The notes under the pieces are model-generated. The model was not told the origin of the DNA, made no database searches, and saw nothing but the letters and a program-made list of their open reading frames with translations. From Kiritimatiellia bacterium (GTDB taxonomy: Bacteria; Verrucomicrobiota; Kiritimatiellia; RFP12; UBA1067): a DNA stretch of 30,297 bases. Position numbers and translations under genes: made by a program. This document shows, piece by piece, positions 17,860-26,051 of the stretch. Position 1 is the first letter of the stretch. The number at the start of each line of letters is the position of its first letter. Location: positions 1-30,297 of the forward strand of contig JAEDKA010000048.1 in the NCBI GenBank assembly GCA_016296065.1, written 5' to 3'.

Positions 17860-20800
17860 TTACCGGAGAGTCAGCATCAGTCCGCCGCGCCGCGCGATTG
17901 TTATGCTTCTGCCGTCAGCGGACTTTACGGACCGAAGGGGCAACCCCTCCGGATCGGACACCACCGATGCAAACGCGCCAGTGATGCCCGCAGTCGCGCT
18001 CGCCACGACGACGGAGTTCATCCCGACCAGCTTCTTCGCGTTCTTCACGACAAGCCTTGCGTTCGCGCCGATCACAAGAGCGCCATCAACAGCAAGCGGA
18101 TCGATTGTTCCGTCGTCGTTGACAGTGATGACCAAGGCGTCCGTAATTGTCGCCGCGCCGTTAGACAGCGTTCCGCCGCCATACACCTTCGCAAACTCGA
18201 CCGGTCTTCCGTTAAGATCGAGCGACGCGCCGCTTTCCAGCCTCAGCGATTCAGGGAGCGTGGAGACTGAATCGGACGAGAACCACTTCTGCTGCAGATA
18301 GTCGCGCATTGCCGCAAGCTCGCCCTCCGCAAGCGCCTTGTCGAACACGAACGCCTCGGCGATGAATCCGGACGAAACGCCGCTGTAGAGCTTTCTGTAG
18401 CCGAGGTATATCCTGTTGTCGGTCCTTTCGCTCGCAGCGGAAATCGTCTCAGACGCGGACGTTCCCAAATGGCCCGTATCGGAATCCCAGCAATGCGCCT
18501 GCACTACCATGTCCTCAATGCCCATATCCCAAATCTGCCAGCGTTCGTTGTTGGAATGACTGCTCGCCGTGATCGATCCCTTTCCGAGGTCTCTGAATTT
18601 TTTGTCTGTCTCGTTCCCTTCATCCCAGTAGCTCAGGCGCCATCCCCAGTCGCAGTCTTCTATGCGGAACCCATCGTCGTTCGTGCTTGTGCTTTCGATT
18701 CCGAGCGGCATCATCTCGTTATAATACTCGCCCGTCTCCGCCCCGCTGTCGCCGTATTTGTGGAACGTGTTGCACTGATGGCGCGAGACGACCATAATCG
18801 TCTTGTCGGCGGAGCTTGCGATTCCCGTCTCGTCCTTCGATGCGAAACCGTAGGCGTTCGTAAACGCAATCACCGGCAGCCCGTTCAGGCTCCACTTCTC
18901 CGGATCGTACGACGGCTGGCGCGACTTGCCCGGCTCTGCAAGAGCGAGGTCGAGATCGACGCTCGAGGAACCCTTGTTGTCGATTCCGTTCACGGTGCCG
19001 TCATCCGCAACCGTCAGCGTCGCACTGTCCGACGCGTCGTACCAGCCGACAGCGGACTTCGCGACGACAGGAGCCGCGGCGAAGCCGGCAAGCGTCGCCG
19101 CGCCAGAGACGGAGAGAATCGTCTCTGCGGAATCGAACTCGCCGAGTTTCTCAAGCCTGCCTCCGTATGGTATTGTCACGACCGTGGAATCAGTCGGCAG
19201 GACATCGTAAACAACAACACCATCCTTATTGCGCGCCTCCCAGTTCGCGGCATTGGCGACATCACCATCACCAGATCCGTTCGTCCATACCGCCGAAACA
19301 GGAGTCGTGTCTGCGTCGATGACGATGATCGTTCCGCTCTGCTCGGAATATGTGCCGGCCTCCTTCCCGACGCCAGCCACCTTGTATGCCAGGACATGGA
19401 CCGTCTGTCCGTTCAAGTCGAGCGACGCGCCGTCCGCGACGGATATCTCCTTCAGCGGAGTCGTGGCCGTGGTCTCGGCGATCGTTCCAGTTATCTTCAG
19501 CGTCCCCTCTTCCACGATGAATCCGCGCCTGAGGTCTACAGAACCTTTCAGTTCGCCTGTTCCTGATCCGGTCTTTTTGAAGAAGCCGGAGCCGGCAAGC
19601 GCCGGAGCGATTATGCTCGTGGAACAGCTGGACGTGTCCAGTGCCGCGCCACCTGCGAGGACGTTCACGGTAAGTCCTTCGGAAGCCTCAAAGCAGTCGC
19701 TGTAATTTCCGTTGGGTTTGTAAGTGCCTCCGTTCCAGTTGAAGGTGGACGGCCCTCTCGCGCTGTGGATCTTGCCGACGTTCAGCACGCCTCCGTTGAG
19801 GTTAACGACGCCGCCATGCTCGGAAGAACTGCCCTCCTCGCGGTTGAAGTCGAGCCAGTACGTGCAGGAGACAGTTCCTCCGTCGATTGTCAAAGTTCCG
19901 AAGCCCTTGTTGCCGACGTAGATGTCATTGCCGGCCTGAAGCGTGCCGGACACGACATGCACAACACCTGTGGCAGAGGACTCCTGGGCGATATGGAGAT
20001 TACCGGACGATTTGAACGAGCTGTCGGTTCCCTCGACTGTCAAAGTTCCGAAGCCCCAGTCGCCGACGTAGATGCGATCGCTGGCCTCAAGCGCGCCGGA
20101 CACGACATGCACAACACCCCTGGCAGAGGACCCCTGGGCGATATGGAGATTACCTGACGATTTGAACGAGCTGCCAGTTCCCTCGACTGTCAAAGTTCCG
20201 AAGCCATTCTCGCCGACGCAGATGTGATTGCCGGCCTCAAGCGTGCCGGACTTGACATGCACAACACCCCTGGCAGAAGACCCCTGGGCGATATAGAGAT
20301 CACCGGACGATTTGAACGAGCTGTCTTTTCCCTCGACCGTTACGGTCGCGGATCCAGACGCCCCGACATTGAAGCGGGATTTGCTCGTGAGTTTTCCGCC
20401 GTTTTTGATTTCGATCTTCGAATTGCCTAGCCCGAACGGCGATAGAGTGGATTCGCCGAAATTCAACTCCATCTCAGCTCCAGCTCCGTCGATCGTCAGT
20501 CCGTTGTACTTGCCGCCATTCGACGCGCATTCGCCCATGATGAGCTTGCCTGCCGACACCTTTCCACCAGTGACATTCATAATGCAGTCGCGGTTGTCCG
20601 CAAATCCCGCACCAACAAACAGTTCATCGATGACATCGAGCGTTCCGCCTGTCATGTTGAAAACCGCACCGCGGTCGCTTGCAGAATCGTGGTTAAAATC
20701 TCCAGACTCATTCAGCGTGACGCCGTATCCAACCCTAAACTTCTTGGCCGCAAACGACTCGCCGACAGAGAGCGCGGCTGGCGTCTCGCTGTTTATCGCG

Positions 20801-21450
20801 AAAAAGTCGCAGTGTGTTGGATAGCCGTCTTCAAACGTCGGGTTCCACGCAGCTCCGTCGGCAATGGACTTTCCGCTCTCCGTCGGATTCCACAGACGCT
20901 TTGTCTCGTTGGGGAATATCGCCTCCGAGCATACGAGCTCGGTCTCCACCCAGTCGGCGTGGTCCCAGTCGTTACCTCCATTCGGATCGACTACAAGGTC
21001 TATTTTCTGGATTCCGGCCAGATTGATTGTCTCGCTGTTGTCTGTGACCTGTTTAAGGGAAACGGCATCCGTCTTCCCCTCCACAACGCCGGTCGTGGCG
21101 ATGATGGAGTTGTTGTCGAGGTTTACCACCTTGAAAATCACTCCGTTGGAGCGCGGGGTGCCATTTTCAAGCTGCTCGTCATCAAGTCCGCCCTTCGCCT
21201 TGAAGCTAACGCCCTTGCCGTTCAACACGATGAGATAATGACTCTCGGCATGAGTGCCGACGCCAGTGGTGTATGGCGTTTCGTTTATCAGCAGTGACTT
21301 GCTGTCCGTCGACAGGTTCTTATTGCCGCGCTTCATCATCCAGGAAAGGTCGAGATCCTCCAGACGATAGGTGACGTTTTCCGCCGATGCGCACTGCGAA
21401 AGCAGGGCGACGGCGGACGCGAGAGTAACCGACATGAGCACATTCTTCAT
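17860..21450 (-). CDS. Secreted NPCBM/beta-helix/LamG surface protein (1196 aa)
   Basis: This large exported protein starts at the ATG at 21450, with AAAGGA upstream. The signal peptide ends about residue 23 (ASA-E). Residues about 25-175 are an NPCBM carbohydrate-binding domain (YRLEDLDLSWM, then GVGTHAESHYLIV and FKAKGGLDDE). A beta-solenoid follows from about 230 to 600, including three tandem 50-residue repeats (366-515). An autotransporter-type segment (FFKKTGSGTGELKGSVDLR) follows. The LamG domain (about 798-1055) opens with AVGWYDASDSATLT and ends near YLQQKWF. The C-terminus GGLMLTLR matches that of the 917-residue paralogue. It leads the unit with GH51 and probably tethers or concentrates glycan at the cell surface; that is inference, since no barrel or known anchor was recognised. 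Confidence 0.82.
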   Translation of the reverse strand: MKNVLMSVTLASAVALLSQCASAENVTYRLEDLDLSWMMKRGNKNLSTDSKSLLINETPYTTGVGTHAESHYLIVLNGKGVSFKAKGGLDDEQLENGTPRSNGVIFKVVNLDNNSIIATTGVVEGKTDAVSLKQVTDNSETINLAGIQKIDLVVDPNGGNDWDHADWVETELVCSEAIFPNETKRLWNPTESGKSIADGAAWNPTFEDGYPTHCDFFAINSETPAALSVGESFAAKKFRVGYGVTLNESGDFNHDSASDRGAVFNMTGGTLDVIDELFVGAGFADNRDCIMNVTGGKVSAGKLIMGECASNGGKYNGLTIDGAGAEMELNFGESTLSPFGLGNSKIEIKNGGKLTSKSRFNVGASGSATVTVEGKDSSFKSSGDLYIAQGSSARGVVHVKSGTLEAGNHICVGENGFGTLTVEGTGSSFKSSGNLHIAQGSSARGVVHVVSGALEASDRIYVGDWGFGTLTVEGTDSSFKSSGNLHIAQESSATGVVHVVSGTLQAGNDIYVGNKGFGTLTIDGGTVSCTYWLDFNREEGSSSEHGGVVNLNGGVLNVGKIHSARGPSTFNWNGGTYKPNGNYSDCFEASEGLTVNVLAGGAALDTSSCSTSIIAPALAGSGFFKKTGSGTGELKGSVDLRRGFIVEEGTLKITGTIAETTATTPLKEISVADGASLDLNGQTVHVLAYKVAGVGKEAGTYSEQSGTIIVIDADTTPVSAVWTNGSGDGDVANAANWEARNKDGVVVYDVLPTDSTVVTIPYGGRLEKLGEFDSAETILSVSGAATLAGFAAAPVVAKSAVGWYDASDSATLTVADDGTVNGIDNKGSSSVDLDLALAEPGKSRQPSYDPEKWSLNGLPVIAFTNAYGFASKDETGIASSADKTIMVVSRHQCNTFHKYGDSGAETGEYYNEMMPLGIESTSTNDDGFRIEDCDWGWRLSYWDEGNETDKKFRDLGKGSITASSHSNNERWQIWDMGIEDMVVQAHCWDSDTGHLGTSASETISAASERTDNRIYLGYRKLYSGVSSGFIAEAFVFDKALAEGELAAMRDYLQQKWFSSDSVSTLPESLRLESGASLDLNGRPVEFAKVYGGGTLSNGAATITDALVITVNDDGTIDPLAVDGALVIGANARLVVKNAKKLVGMNSVVVASATAGITGAFASVVSDPEGLPLRSVKSADGRSITIARRGGLMLTLR
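19906..20355 (-). repeat. Three tandem 150-bp coding repeats (50 aa each)
   Basis: Three in-frame units lie at 20355-20206, 20205-20056 and 20055-19906. Their protein pattern begins GFGTLTVEGT and contains SSFKSSGNLHIAQ and GVVHVVSGALEA. Units two and three are the most alike. A fourth unit starts at 19905 (GFGTLTIDGG) and then diverges. They form solenoid turns of the surface protein and are likely to expand or contract by recombination. Confidence 0.9.
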
Positions 21451-21477
21451 TGTGGCGTTCCTTTCGTTTGCGGCGCA

Positions 21478-21524
21478 ATTCTACCATTTTGCCCAAAGAA
21501 AGGTATATCACTCAAAGGTGTGAC
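21478..21524 (-). promoter_or_regulatory. Promoter P5 with palindromic operator (surface protein-GH51)
   Basis: This promoter has an extended -10, TGG-TAGAAT, with the hexamer at 21478-21483. Upstream is TCACACCTTTGAGTGA (21508-21523), one base different from the P4 palindrome and also 24 bp from the -10. The predicted leader is about 20 nt. The operator centre is also about 54 bp upstream of the predicted start of the divergent kinase transcript, so both directions could be controlled. Confidence 0.65.
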
Positions 21525-21534
21525 ATCTCCGCCG

Positions 21535-21563
21535 TTGACATCCGCTCCGGAAAATTGTAATCT
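21535..21563 (+). promoter_or_regulatory. Consensus sigma70 promoter of the kinase gene, leaderless
   Basis: The -35 is a perfect TTGACA (21535-21540). After a 17-bp spacer comes the -10 TAATCT (21558-21563). The expected transcription start, about 7 nt past the -10, coincides with the A of the ATG at 21570. No Shine-Dalgarno sequence precedes that ATG, which agrees with a leaderless message. Confidence 0.65.
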
Positions 21564-21569
21564 ATTACC

Positions 21570-23633
21570 ATGTTCGCTACCGCATTGCTGATGGCGGCTC
21601 TCTCGCTTACGGACGTCGCGCGTATGTCGCGCGACGAGGCGGCGTTCGGACGCGAAGTGGTCGCGACCGGCGTCGTCACCGTAGCCACGGAATGGCGCAC
21701 CAATTCGGGCGTCGCGGCAGACCCGGAGAACCCCAACGGACGCGGCGTCTACTTCCTCGGCGAGACGCAGATGCTGACAAGTTCGCGCCTCGAAGGCTCA
21801 GACAGCCTGAAGAAAGGCGACATCGTGGAGATACGCGGCAGAACCGCATGCCTTTCCTTCACGCCCGGGATCAAGGCGGACGTCATCCGAAAGATAGGCG
21901 AGGCCACTCTTCCCCCGCCCCCTCGCACACGCCTGGCCGACCTCGGATGGGGAGCTATGGACAACACGCGCGTGACGCTCCGCGGCGTACTCGTGAAATC
22001 CGTAGTAGCTCCACACAGAGCCGGGGAGACGGAGTCCGGAACGGCACTCCTCCTCAACACGCCCGACGGACGCTTCGTCGCCAGAGTCCCCGGCGGACCA
22101 GAACCATGGGCGCATGCTGTCGACGCCGAGCTTGAGATATCGGGATGCGCCATGAGCCTCTTCAACCTCCGCGCAGAGTTCCTCGGGGTGAGACTTGAGG
22201 CAGGCGACGCTTCGGACATAAAGGTCGTTAAGAACGCTCCGCCGTCGCTCTTCGACATTCCAGAGACGAAGCTTTCCGAAATCCTCTCGTACTCGCCGAC
22301 TCCATACGACGGACACGCGAAGAAGGTTCGCGGAACTGTCACGTTCGTTGCGTCCGACGAAGTGTTCTTCATGCAGGACGAGCAGCGCGGAATTAAGGTC
22401 GAGTGCAGCGGAAAACACGAGGCGAAGGTCGGGGATGCCGTCGAAGTCGCGGGCTTCCCGGTTTCCATCGGCGGCTTCGGCGAACTACACGGCGCCGTTT
22501 GCAGGACAGTCGGGAGGAAACGTCTCCCGGATCCAGTCGACGTAAAGATGGCGCATTACAACCTCTGGCCGGTAGGTCGTGTCGACGGAGGGCTCAGGGA
22601 CTTCGGCTGGCGCCGTGTGCGCTTCACCGCGCGCGTGATCTCCGCGACGCCTGCGCACGGCGGATTCGACCTGTTGCTTTCGGACGACGACAGAACCTGC
22701 CCCGCGTTTCTGCACGGAGAGCTTCCGGACGCGTTCGCCGACGCAAAGGAGATGATGCCGCTCGCAAGCATAACGGCCGTGGCCGAGATATCCCTTGCGG
22801 ATTCGACCCCGCTCGCGCGCATGCCGGAGGTCAGCGGTGTGCACTTCGACATATCCGGACCGGAAGACATCGCGTTCGTCAGCGATCCGGAATGGCTGTC
22901 GAGGCGCAGGAAATCGCTCCTCTCCGACCTCCTCACAATCCTCAGCGTCGCCGCCCTCGCGCTCGCCGCGATTGTCGTCTCCCGTCTCGTCGTCTCCAAC
23001 AGGCGCAGAGGCAGGCTCGAGGCCGTCGCGGCGGAACGCAAGCGGATGGCAAGCGACCTGCACGACTCCATCGAGCAGAACCTCACCGCGGCGCGGATGC
23101 TGATGCGCACCTCGCTTCGCCTGTCGCCGGAAACACCCCAATGCGTGTCTGAAGCCGTCGAAAGCGCCGCCGAAATACTCGACCGCGCCAAAGCCGAGAT
23201 AAGAGAGACGATATTCAACCTCCGATCGGACGACAATTTCGACAAGGACGCGAAGACCGTCTTCGCCGAATTCGCGAAACGGCTTTCCGCCCACGGTCTC
23301 TTCAGGGTGCGCAACATGCTGCGCGGCATTCCGGCGCGCATTCCGGCGCAGCTCCTCACAACGATACTGCATCTTGTCGAGGAGGCGCACACGAACGCCG
23401 TAAAGCACGGCGGCGCGCGGAACTTCATCCTCGTCGCTGATCCGGTTCCCGGCGGCTTCACCATCCGGCTCCTCAACGACGGCGAGCAGTTCGACGCTGC
23501 GTCCGCACCCGGTCCGGAATCTGGCCACTACGGGCTCGTTGGCATGCGAGAGCGAGCGAAGCGCGCGGGCGTACGGATATTCTGGGAGACGCGCAAGCGC
23601 TGGAACGTTTTCAGAATCGAGGTGAAGACATGA
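21570..23633 (+). CDS. Membrane sensor histidine kinase, NarX/DesK type, with OB-fold-like sensor
   Basis: This is a two-component sensor kinase. An N-terminal signal or anchor (MFATALLMAALSL) is followed by about 430 extracytoplasmic residues. These hold three or four OB-fold-like units, recognisable by 'V-x-G-V-V-x' openings: VATGVVTV (about 32), VTLRGVLVK (about 136), KKVRGTVTF (about 251) and RVRFTARVI (about 349). The third has the pattern EVFFMQDEQRGIKVE seen in PVC-group kinases. A TM helix (about 452-473) leads to a HisKA_3 domain with H498 (RMASDLHDSIEQN) and a HATPase with N-box EEAHTNAVKHGG and G-box GHYGLVGMRERAKRAG. The stop overlaps the regulator start by 4 nt (ATGA). The ligand is unknown. 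Its place beside operator P5 suggests it senses a glycan-derived cue or cell state. Confidence 0.85.
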   Translation: MFATALLMAALSLTDVARMSRDEAAFGREVVATGVVTVATEWRTNSGVAADPENPNGRGVYFLGETQMLTSSRLEGSDSLKKGDIVEIRGRTACLSFTPGIKADVIRKIGEATLPPPPRTRLADLGWGAMDNTRVTLRGVLVKSVVAPHRAGETESGTALLLNTPDGRFVARVPGGPEPWAHAVDAELEISGCAMSLFNLRAEFLGVRLEAGDASDIKVVKNAPPSLFDIPETKLSEILSYSPTPYDGHAKKVRGTVTFVASDEVFFMQDEQRGIKVECSGKHEAKVGDAVEVAGFPVSIGGFGELHGAVCRTVGRKRLPDPVDVKMAHYNLWPVGRVDGGLRDFGWRRVRFTARVISATPAHGGFDLLLSDDDRTCPAFLHGELPDAFADAKEMMPLASITAVAEISLADSTPLARMPEVSGVHFDISGPEDIAFVSDPEWLSRRRKSLLSDLLTILSVAALALAAIVVSRLVVSNRRRGRLEAVAAERKRMASDLHDSIEQNLTAARMLMRTSLRLSPETPQCVSEAVESAAEILDRAKAEIRETIFNLRSDDNFDKDAKTVFAEFAKRLSAHGLFRVRNMLRGIPARIPAQLLTTILHLVEEAHTNAVKHGGARNFILVADPVPGGFTIRLLNDGEQFDAASAPGPESGHYGLVGMRERAKRAGVRIFWETRKRWNVFRIEVKT

Positions 23634-24244
23634 TAAGACTCGTAATTGCAGACGACCACGCGGTCGTGAGGATGGGACTAAGGTTCGTCCTGAAGATCAA
23701 CCCAGAAATCGAAGTAGTTGCCGAGGCGGCGGATGGAGACGAGGCCATGAAGGCCGTGCGCGAGCACAATCCCGACATCCTCCTCCTGGACATAAGGATG
23801 CCGGGACGCGACGGACTCTCCGCGCTCGACGAGATTCTCGCCGCATTCCCGAAGCTCAAGGTGCTGATGCTTTCTACTTCAGACGCGGAGGAGGACATCT
23901 TCCGCTCGCTTGAGGCAGGCGCGCGCGGATATGTAGTGAAGGACAACCGTCCGGAAATCATTGTCGACGCCGTCAACAAGGTTGCAGCGGGCGAGACGTA
24001 CATGACGGACCAGGTGCGGAGAATCTACGAAATGCGCAAGACTCTCCCCGACCTCACGCCGCGCGAACTGGAGCTCCTGCGCCTCATGGCGCGCGGACTC
24101 ACCAACAAAGACATATCGTCGGTTCTCGAGATCAGCGTGGACACCGTCAAGTCGCACCTTCGGCACGTCTTCGCGAAGATGGACGTCGAAACGCGCGCCG
24201 AGGCGGTCGCGGAGGCGATCCGCCGCGGTCTCGCCTCAAGCTGA
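23630..24244 (+). CDS. Response regulator, NarL/FixJ family
   Basis: This is a 204-residue two-domain regulator, full length for the family. The receiver has the acidic pair D8/D9 (IADDH), phospho-acceptor D54 (LLLDIRMPG), the Ser/Thr switch (LMLSTSD) and a conserved Lys (YVVKDN). The C-terminal LuxR-type helix-turn-helix runs from LTPRELELLRLMARGLTNKDI to VKSHLRHVFAKM. Its ATG overlaps the kinase TGA (ATGA), so the two are translationally coupled partners. NarL-type regulators bind short inverted repeats, and the palindromes at P4 and P5 are candidate targets. That link rests on position only. Confidence 0.92.
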   Translation: MIRLVIADDHAVVRMGLRFVLKINPEIEVVAEAADGDEAMKAVREHNPDILLLDIRMPGRDGLSALDEILAAFPKLKVLMLSTSDAEEDIFRSLEAGARGYVVKDNRPEIIVDAVNKVAAGETYMTDQVRRIYEMRKTLPDLTPRELELLRLMARGLTNKDISSVLEISVDTVKSHLRHVFAKMDVETRAEAVAEAIRRGLASS

Positions 24245-24298
24245 CCCTTGTACTCCGCCGCCAACGACTGCCCGAAACAACAGTATCCGCAGCAGGGA

Positions 24299-24322
24299 GT
24301 CGACGACCCCGTTGGTCTCGAC
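24299..24322. terminator. Possible stem-loop between convergent genes
   Basis: GTCGACGACC pairs with GGTCTCGAC (one bulge) around a CCGTT loop, in the 85-nt gap between the convergent regulator and two-TM gene. There is no T-tract on either side, so a terminator role is only a guess. Confidence 0.25.
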
Positions 24323-24329
24323 GCGGGCG

Positions 24330-26051
24330 TCACTTTGCCGCAAGATACGAGAGTATCGACCGACGGAACGCGCTCGCGGGGGATGCTTCGGCGCGCTTCC
24401 TGAAAGTCTCGGACGGATCTTCGCGCACGCTCAGGCACATTTCGCTCGTCCGCGCGACCGGCAGGTATTCGGTCCACGGAACGGCCACCTCGTGCCAATG
24501 CCCGTCCCCTCCGTGCACATCCTCGTAATCGACGCGCTCCTCCCCCCTGTAGCCATGCGCAGTGACCGCCACGGTGCTCTCGCCGTCCCCGCGGGCGACG
24601 ACCCGCGTCTTGAGAATGCTCCTCGTGATGCAGTCGGGATGCTCGAACCTGGACTCCCCGTGGTAGTTCGCGACCGCCTCCTGCTCCCAGAAGGACGTCG
24701 CGCCGCGGCCGATGACGTCCTTCCATATCTCCTCGTGGGTCCGCGTCTGCTGGTAGAGCGGAATCGCCAGCAGCGGCGCGAGCGAGAAGTACGCGTCCTT
24801 GAAGTACCTCTCGTTGAACTTGACGAAAAAGGAAAACGCCGCGTCGTAGTCCCAGTGCCGGAAGCGCTCCGGATCGGTGTCGATCGTCGCCTTGCTCAGG
24901 TGCTCGGACATCAGCACGTTTACCTTGCGCTGCTTTATGAAAGTGAAGTCGTCCCCGTACCCGACCTTCGTGTCCTTCATCAGGTTGAGCATCTGCGTCT
25001 GGGCCACGGGGGTGAACAGCAGTCGGAACTCCACCTCGTTGTCGCGGTCCTTGGCATGGAACCACGTCTCGAACTCGTGGTTGTTCATCAGGGTGAAGTT
25101 CGAGTCGTCGTCGAGATTGCGCGAGAACGCCTTCAGCCCGTTGAGGCGACGCTTCTTTCGGAGCGCCCCGAAGAAATTCCCTTCCTTGCCGGTGAGTCCG
25201 GACGGATCACGCGAAAACGTGAGGTTCGGCGCCGCGTCGTTTCCGTACAGCAGGAACTTCTGCTCGCTGTAGACCGGTATCGGCTTCGTAACTCGCGCAT
25301 AGAGCGTCTCGTGGCGCTCAACCTCGTGTTCGTTGCCCTCCGCGTCCGTCTCCCATTCCGTCCAGCTTATCTCCTTCGTTCCCTCGTACGTCTTCTCCCC
25401 CCACTCCATGTCGAGGTAGTGTCCGAAGACGAAGGGATTTCCGTTGATGACGCCGGACTGCGCGAAGATCATGGACTTCCCCTCGTTGAACGAGTCGTTC
25501 CATCCGTACAGCCTTTTCAACGACTCAAGCCTCTCCGCCGTGAAGTAGGGGTCGAAATCCAGCCTCGGAACCGTCGCCTCAATAAGCCTGACGGGGATGT
25601 CCCACGTATAGAGCCTGTTGAGCGGCTCCATCTGCGCCCATGCCTTCCGCTTCCCGTCGGCGACGCGCGCCGTGAGCTCCGAGTGGAGATTCGAGGCCGA
25701 GGAGTAGAGCGGGATCATCATGATCCCCAAGATGATCCCGCCAGCTATGCATGCGGCGCAGACCGTCTTTGTCTGGCCGTCGAGACCGCCGGAGGCGTAC
25801 ACTACTGCAAGCGCGACCGCCGCGACCAGGAAGCCGAGAGCCATAAGGCAGCCCCAGCACGTCTTCTTCGACTTAGCGGAGTCCGCCGCGGACTGGGTCC
25901 CCTTGATCTCCTTGACGAGTGCGCGGTTAGCCTCGACGTCGATGCCGGAGCGCTCCGTCAGCTCCTTGAACTTCTCGCGCGCCAGGGCGGCGAACTTCTC
26001 CCTGAATTCGTCGCGGTAACGCTCAAGCGGCTCGTATACGTCCTCGATCAA
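24330..26051 (-). CDS. Two-TM membrane protein, partner of LemA; function unknown
   Basis: No function is recognised. The start chosen is a TTG at 26051 that overlaps the TGA of the LemA gene (TTGA), with AGGGG 9 nt upstream. Longer readings run over the LemA gene in another frame and are rejected. The 573-residue product begins with a charged helical segment (EPLERYRDEFREKFAALARE). Two adjacent TM helices follow (about 66-87 and 97-117, Cys-rich at their starts), then a soluble domain of about 450 residues. That domain contains GKSMIFAQSGVINGNPFVFG and a WTEWETDAEGNEHEVERHETL hinge. The arrangement recalls the DUF3137-like proteins that often follow lemA, but the similarity is in layout only. 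Translational coupling suggests the two act together at the membrane. Confidence 0.75.
   Translation of the reverse strand: MIEDVYEPLERYRDEFREKFAALAREKFKELTERSGIDVEANRALVKEIKGTQSAADSAKSKKTCWGCLMALGFLVAAVALAVVYASGGLDGQTKTVCAACIAGGIILGIMMIPLYSSASNLHSELTARVADGKRKAWAQMEPLNRLYTWDIPVRLIEATVPRLDFDPYFTAERLESLKRLYGWNDSFNEGKSMIFAQSGVINGNPFVFGHYLDMEWGEKTYEGTKEISWTEWETDAEGNEHEVERHETLYARVTKPIPVYSEQKFLLYGNDAAPNLTFSRDPSGLTGKEGNFFGALRKKRRLNGLKAFSRNLDDDSNFTLMNNHEFETWFHAKDRDNEVEFRLLFTPVAQTQMLNLMKDTKVGYGDDFTFIKQRKVNVLMSEHLSKATIDTDPERFRHWDYDAAFSFFVKFNERYFKDAYFSLAPLLAIPLYQQTRTHEEIWKDVIGRGATSFWEQEAVANYHGESRFEHPDCITRSILKTRVVARGDGESTVAVTAHGYRGEERVDYEDVHGGDGHWHEVAVPWTEYLPVARTSEMCLSVREDPSETFRKRAEASPASAFRRSILSYLAAK

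Noticed and set aside
24245..24329. Small RNA gene between the convergent genes
   Set aside because: Only one imperfect hairpin is seen, with no promoter and no T-tract.
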